A stretch of DNA of 6,027 bases, from NCBI GenBank assembly GCA_017408625.1, contig JAFQUG010000319.1:1-6027 (forward strand), given 5' to 3'. A program made the position numbers and the translations under genes. Below are positions 3,862 through 6,027 of this stretch, one piece after another (within the stretch, counting starts at the first letter, position 1; each line of letters begins with the position of its first letter). Under the pieces are notes generated by a model, which was not told the DNA's origin, made no database searches, and saw nothing but the letters and a program-made list of their open reading frames with translations. Source of the stretch: Clostridia bacterium. GTDB taxonomy: Bacteria; Bacillota_A; Clostridia; Oscillospirales; CAG-272.

Positions 3862-5856
3862 ATGCACACTTTACCGCAAAGACAAGTACATCTCGACTTT
3901 CATACCTCGGAGCACGTTCCGGGCATCGGCTCCAAATTTGACCGCAAGCAGTTTCAAGCCTGCCTGCAAAAGGGTCACGTGAATTCAATCACGGTATTTG
4001 CCAAGTGCCATCACGGCTGGGCGTACTTCCCTTCCGAAACAAACAAGATCCACCCGCACCTTGATTTTGACCTGCTTGGCGAGATGCTTTCGGCCTGCGC
4101 AGAGATCGGCGTGCAGGCTCCCGTGTACATTTCCGCAGGTCTTGACGAAAAATATTTCTACGAGCATCCCGATCACAGCGTTTTCCACACGCCCACCTGG
4201 GCAACACCCAACGTCGTGGAGGATAACGGCATGCACTACGTGCCCGAGCACGGCCCGGGATATCACATCCTTTGCATGAATTCCCCCTATTTTGACGTAC
4301 TGATCAGCCAGGTCGAGGAGGTCGTGCGCAAGTACGATCCCGTAGGCATTTTTCTTGACATTGTGGGCGAGTTCGCTTGCTTCTGTCCCTATTGCCGCGC
4401 CGAGATCGAAAAGCTTGGCTGGGATCCCGAGGATCACGCAAGCTACTACAAGTTGGCGGGCGTGACCTATAAGAAATACTACGAGAGAATCAACGCCGCA
4501 GCGCGTGCCATCAAGCCCGATGTGCGCATCTTTCACAACCAAGGACACATCCCCTGCGGCAGACGCGATTTTGCTTCTGCCAACACCCACCAGGAGATCG
4601 AAAGCCTGCCCACGGGCGGCTGGGGATATGACCACTTCCCCAAGTCTGCCAAGTATGCTGCCATGCTTGGCGGCGAATACCTGGGTATGACAGGCAAATT
4701 CCACACTACGTGGGGCGAATTCGGCGGTTTTAAGCACCCCAATGCACTGAGATATGAGATCGCACTCTCGCTGGCCAACGGGGCTTGCTGCTCGATCGGT
4801 GACCAGATGCATCCCGAGGGATTTCTGGACGAGGCGACCTACGAGCTGATCGGCATTGCCTACGCCGAAGCCGAACGGGTGGAGGAATATTGCTACGATG
4901 TGCGGACCGTGGCGGATATCGGTCTGCTTTCGATCGAATCCATCATCGGCACAGCGCGCAACCACCCTGCGGATACGGGTTCGGGGCGCATGCTGCTGGA
5001 GGGCAAGTACCTCTACGACGTGCTGGACACATACTGTGATTTTTCCAAATACAAGCTGCTGATCCTGCCCGACGCGGCCGTCATTACCGACGCTTCCCTG
5101 CTTGCAAAGCTCAAGGATTTTGTCAGAGGCGGCGGCAAGCTGCTCTGCTCTGGCACGTCGGGCACGGACGGCGCAAAGCTGCTGTTTGACTTTGGTGCAG
5201 ACTGGCAAGGCAAGGGGCAATATCAGCCCACCTACCTGCGCCCGACCTTCCGGGCGCTTGGCCTGCCCGTGACCAGCTACGTCATGTACAGCCCCAATTA
5301 CGTGCTTGCAGCGGCGGACGCAGATGCGACCGTGCTGGGATATGCGCGTTACCCCTTCTTTAACCGTGAGCGCGGCTATTTCTGCTCGCATCAGCACACG
5401 CCCTTTGTGACAGAGGATGCCGCCCCTGCGGTGGTCATCGGCAAGGACGGCGGCTATATTGCCTGGGATATCTTCTCGGAATATGCCGATAAGGGCAGCA
5501 TCATCCTCAAGGAGATCGTGCTGCGCACCATTGATACCATTCTGGGCGACGGCAAGACCTTGACCACCAATCTGCCAAGTGCCGGTGTGGTCACCCTCAA
5601 CGAGCAGCCCGATCAGAGCCGCTACGTGCTGCACGCGCTGTACGCCGCTCCCGTCAAGCGCGGAGGCGGCATTGAGGTGATTGAGGATCTTGTGCCCATC
5701 TACGACACCGCCTTCCGGATCAAGACCGATAAGCAGATCAAGGCCGTTACCGCAGTTCCGCAGAATAAGGACATTCCCTTCACCTGCAAGGACGGTGTTT
5801 GCAAATTCACGATTGATCAGTTCACCTGCGCGCAGATCGTGACGTTGGAGTATTAA
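3862..5856 (+). CDS. Putative glycoside hydrolase, GHL6/GH42-like with trimerisation-type domain
   Basis: 664-residue protein with no signal peptide or membrane segment, so probably a cytoplasmic enzyme acting on imported oligosaccharides. Residues about 5-345 look like a TIM-barrel of the 'hypothetical glycosyl hydrolase 6' type: RQVHLDFHTSEH (7-18), VNSITVFAKCHHGW (40-53), GIFLDIVGE with D166 and E170 (162-170), the cysteine-rich CFCPYCR (173-179), IESLPTGGWGYDHF (246-259) and HTTWGEFGG with E286 (281-289). D166, E170, E247 and E286 are candidate catalytic acids. Residues about 350-545 resemble the alpha/beta trimerisation domain of GH42 beta-galactosidases (YKLLILPDAAVI, then FVRGGGKLLCSG). 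A small beta-rich tail (about 565-664) follows. AAAGGGG lies 7 nt before the chosen ATG; the upstream in-frame ATG precedes the promoter. No transporter or sugar regulator is nearby. The family is likely; sugar specificity, and even activity, are unknown. GH29-like alpha-fucosidase relatives are an alternative. Confidence 0.8.
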   Translation: MHTLPQRQVHLDFHTSEHVPGIGSKFDRKQFQACLQKGHVNSITVFAKCHHGWAYFPSETNKIHPHLDFDLLGEMLSACAEIGVQAPVYISAGLDEKYFYEHPDHSVFHTPTWATPNVVEDNGMHYVPEHGPGYHILCMNSPYFDVLISQVEEVVRKYDPVGIFLDIVGEFACFCPYCRAEIEKLGWDPEDHASYYKLAGVTYKKYYERINAAARAIKPDVRIFHNQGHIPCGRRDFASANTHQEIESLPTGGWGYDHFPKSAKYAAMLGGEYLGMTGKFHTTWGEFGGFKHPNALRYEIALSLANGACCSIGDQMHPEGFLDEATYELIGIAYAEAERVEEYCYDVRTVADIGLLSIESIIGTARNHPADTGSGRMLLEGKYLYDVLDTYCDFSKYKLLILPDAAVITDASLLAKLKDFVRGGGKLLCSGTSGTDGAKLLFDFGADWQGKGQYQPTYLRPTFRALGLPVTSYVMYSPNYVLAAADADATVLGYARYPFFNRERGYFCSHQHTPFVTEDAAPAVVIGKDGGYIAWDIFSEYADKGSIILKEIVLRTIDTILGDGKTLTTNLPSAGVVTLNEQPDQSRYVLHALYAAPVKRGGGIEVIEDLVPIYDTAFRIKTDKQIKAVTAVPQNKDIPFTCKDGVCKFTIDQFTCAQIVTLEY

Positions 5857-5899
5857 AGAAGAACCCCAATGGGGGACAAATTAGTGAAATACAAGCCAA

Positions 5900-5931
5900 G
5901 GGCTGAGTCATCGCAATGATTCAGCCCTTTT
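5900..5931 (+). terminator. Rho-independent terminator of the glycosidase-like gene
   Basis: GGGCTGAGTCAT (5900-5911), loop CGCA and ATGATTCAGCCC (5916-5927) form a 12-bp stem with one G.T pair, followed by TTTT. It lies 43 nt after the stop codon. The sequence resembles the two hairpins at 3507-3537 and 3579-3601 (GGCTGA arms, ATCGCA centre). Confidence 0.85.
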
Positions 5932-5979
5932 GTTATCTAAAAAATGTCAGTTGCCCCAATTCATCAGTCTGCCCCTTTT

Positions 5980-6022
5980 CCCGCGGACATTCACTCCACT
6001 GCGTTCCGTTCATTGCGGGTCC
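5980..6022. repeat. GC-rich imperfect inverted repeat at the window end
   Basis: CCCGC (5980-5984) complements GCGGG (6015-6019) and GGAC (5985-5988) complements GTCC (6019-6022). The inside carries CATTCA and TTCATT blocks. It could be the edge of another dispersed intergenic repeat cut by the window end. Evidence is thin. The rest of 5932-5979 shows nothing beyond a short direct repeat (TCAGTTGCCCC, TCAGTCTGCCCC). Confidence 0.25.
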
Positions 6023-6027
6023 TCTTC

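Noticed and set aside
5869..5919. 16-codon open frame after the glycosidase-like gene
   Set aside because: No ribosome site, and it ends inside the terminator hairpin.
1..6027. CRISPR array, tRNA, rRNA, transposase, toxin-antitoxin pair or defence genes
   Set aside because: No regularly spaced repeats, cloverleaf, or matching protein motifs were seen on either strand.

Overview
The window looks like a chromosomal segment of a low-to-mid GC, endospore-lineage Firmicute of class Clostridia, probably a gut-type Oscillospirales/Christensenellales-like bacterium. The evidence is a full-length Spo0A whose DNA-binding domain is nearly identical to the Bacillus/Clostridium consensus, strong AGGAGG-type ribosome binding sites, sigma-A-type promoters and rho-independent terminators. 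I cannot name the genus or species from sequence alone.

Layout: (1) spo0A on the minus strand (96-899), master regulator of sporulation entry. (2) A 364-bp AT-rich divergent intergenic region (900-1263) with one promoter facing each way, three short inverted repeats and two 6-of-7 matches to the 0A box. (3) A PSP-like HAD-superfamily phosphatase on the plus strand (1264-2127), closed by a 13-bp-stem hairpin. (4) A well-formed extended -10 promoter, a leader hairpin and a CofE-like gamma-glutamyl ligase (2306-3499). (5) A 362-bp gene-free stretch (3500-3861) holding two terminators with the same hairpin core, a short GC-rich palindrome between them, a 121-bp nested inverted-repeat element resembling a MITE or dispersed palindromic repeat, and the next promoter. 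(6) A cytoplasmic GH42/GHL6-like putative glycoside hydrolase (3862-5856). (7) A third, related terminator and a short GC-rich tail that runs off the window.

Each plus-strand gene appears to have its own promoter and terminator, so this is a row of single-gene transcription units rather than an operon. Nothing shows the four proteins acting in one pathway. All four predicted promoters share a 17-bp spacer and a TG-extended -10. No RNA gene, CRISPR array, transposase or phage gene was seen, and I found no convincing new multi-gene system. The items most worth checking are the substrates of the CofE-like ligase and the glycosidase-like protein, the isolation of spo0A from its usual spoIVB neighbour, and the repeat cluster at 3507-3759.
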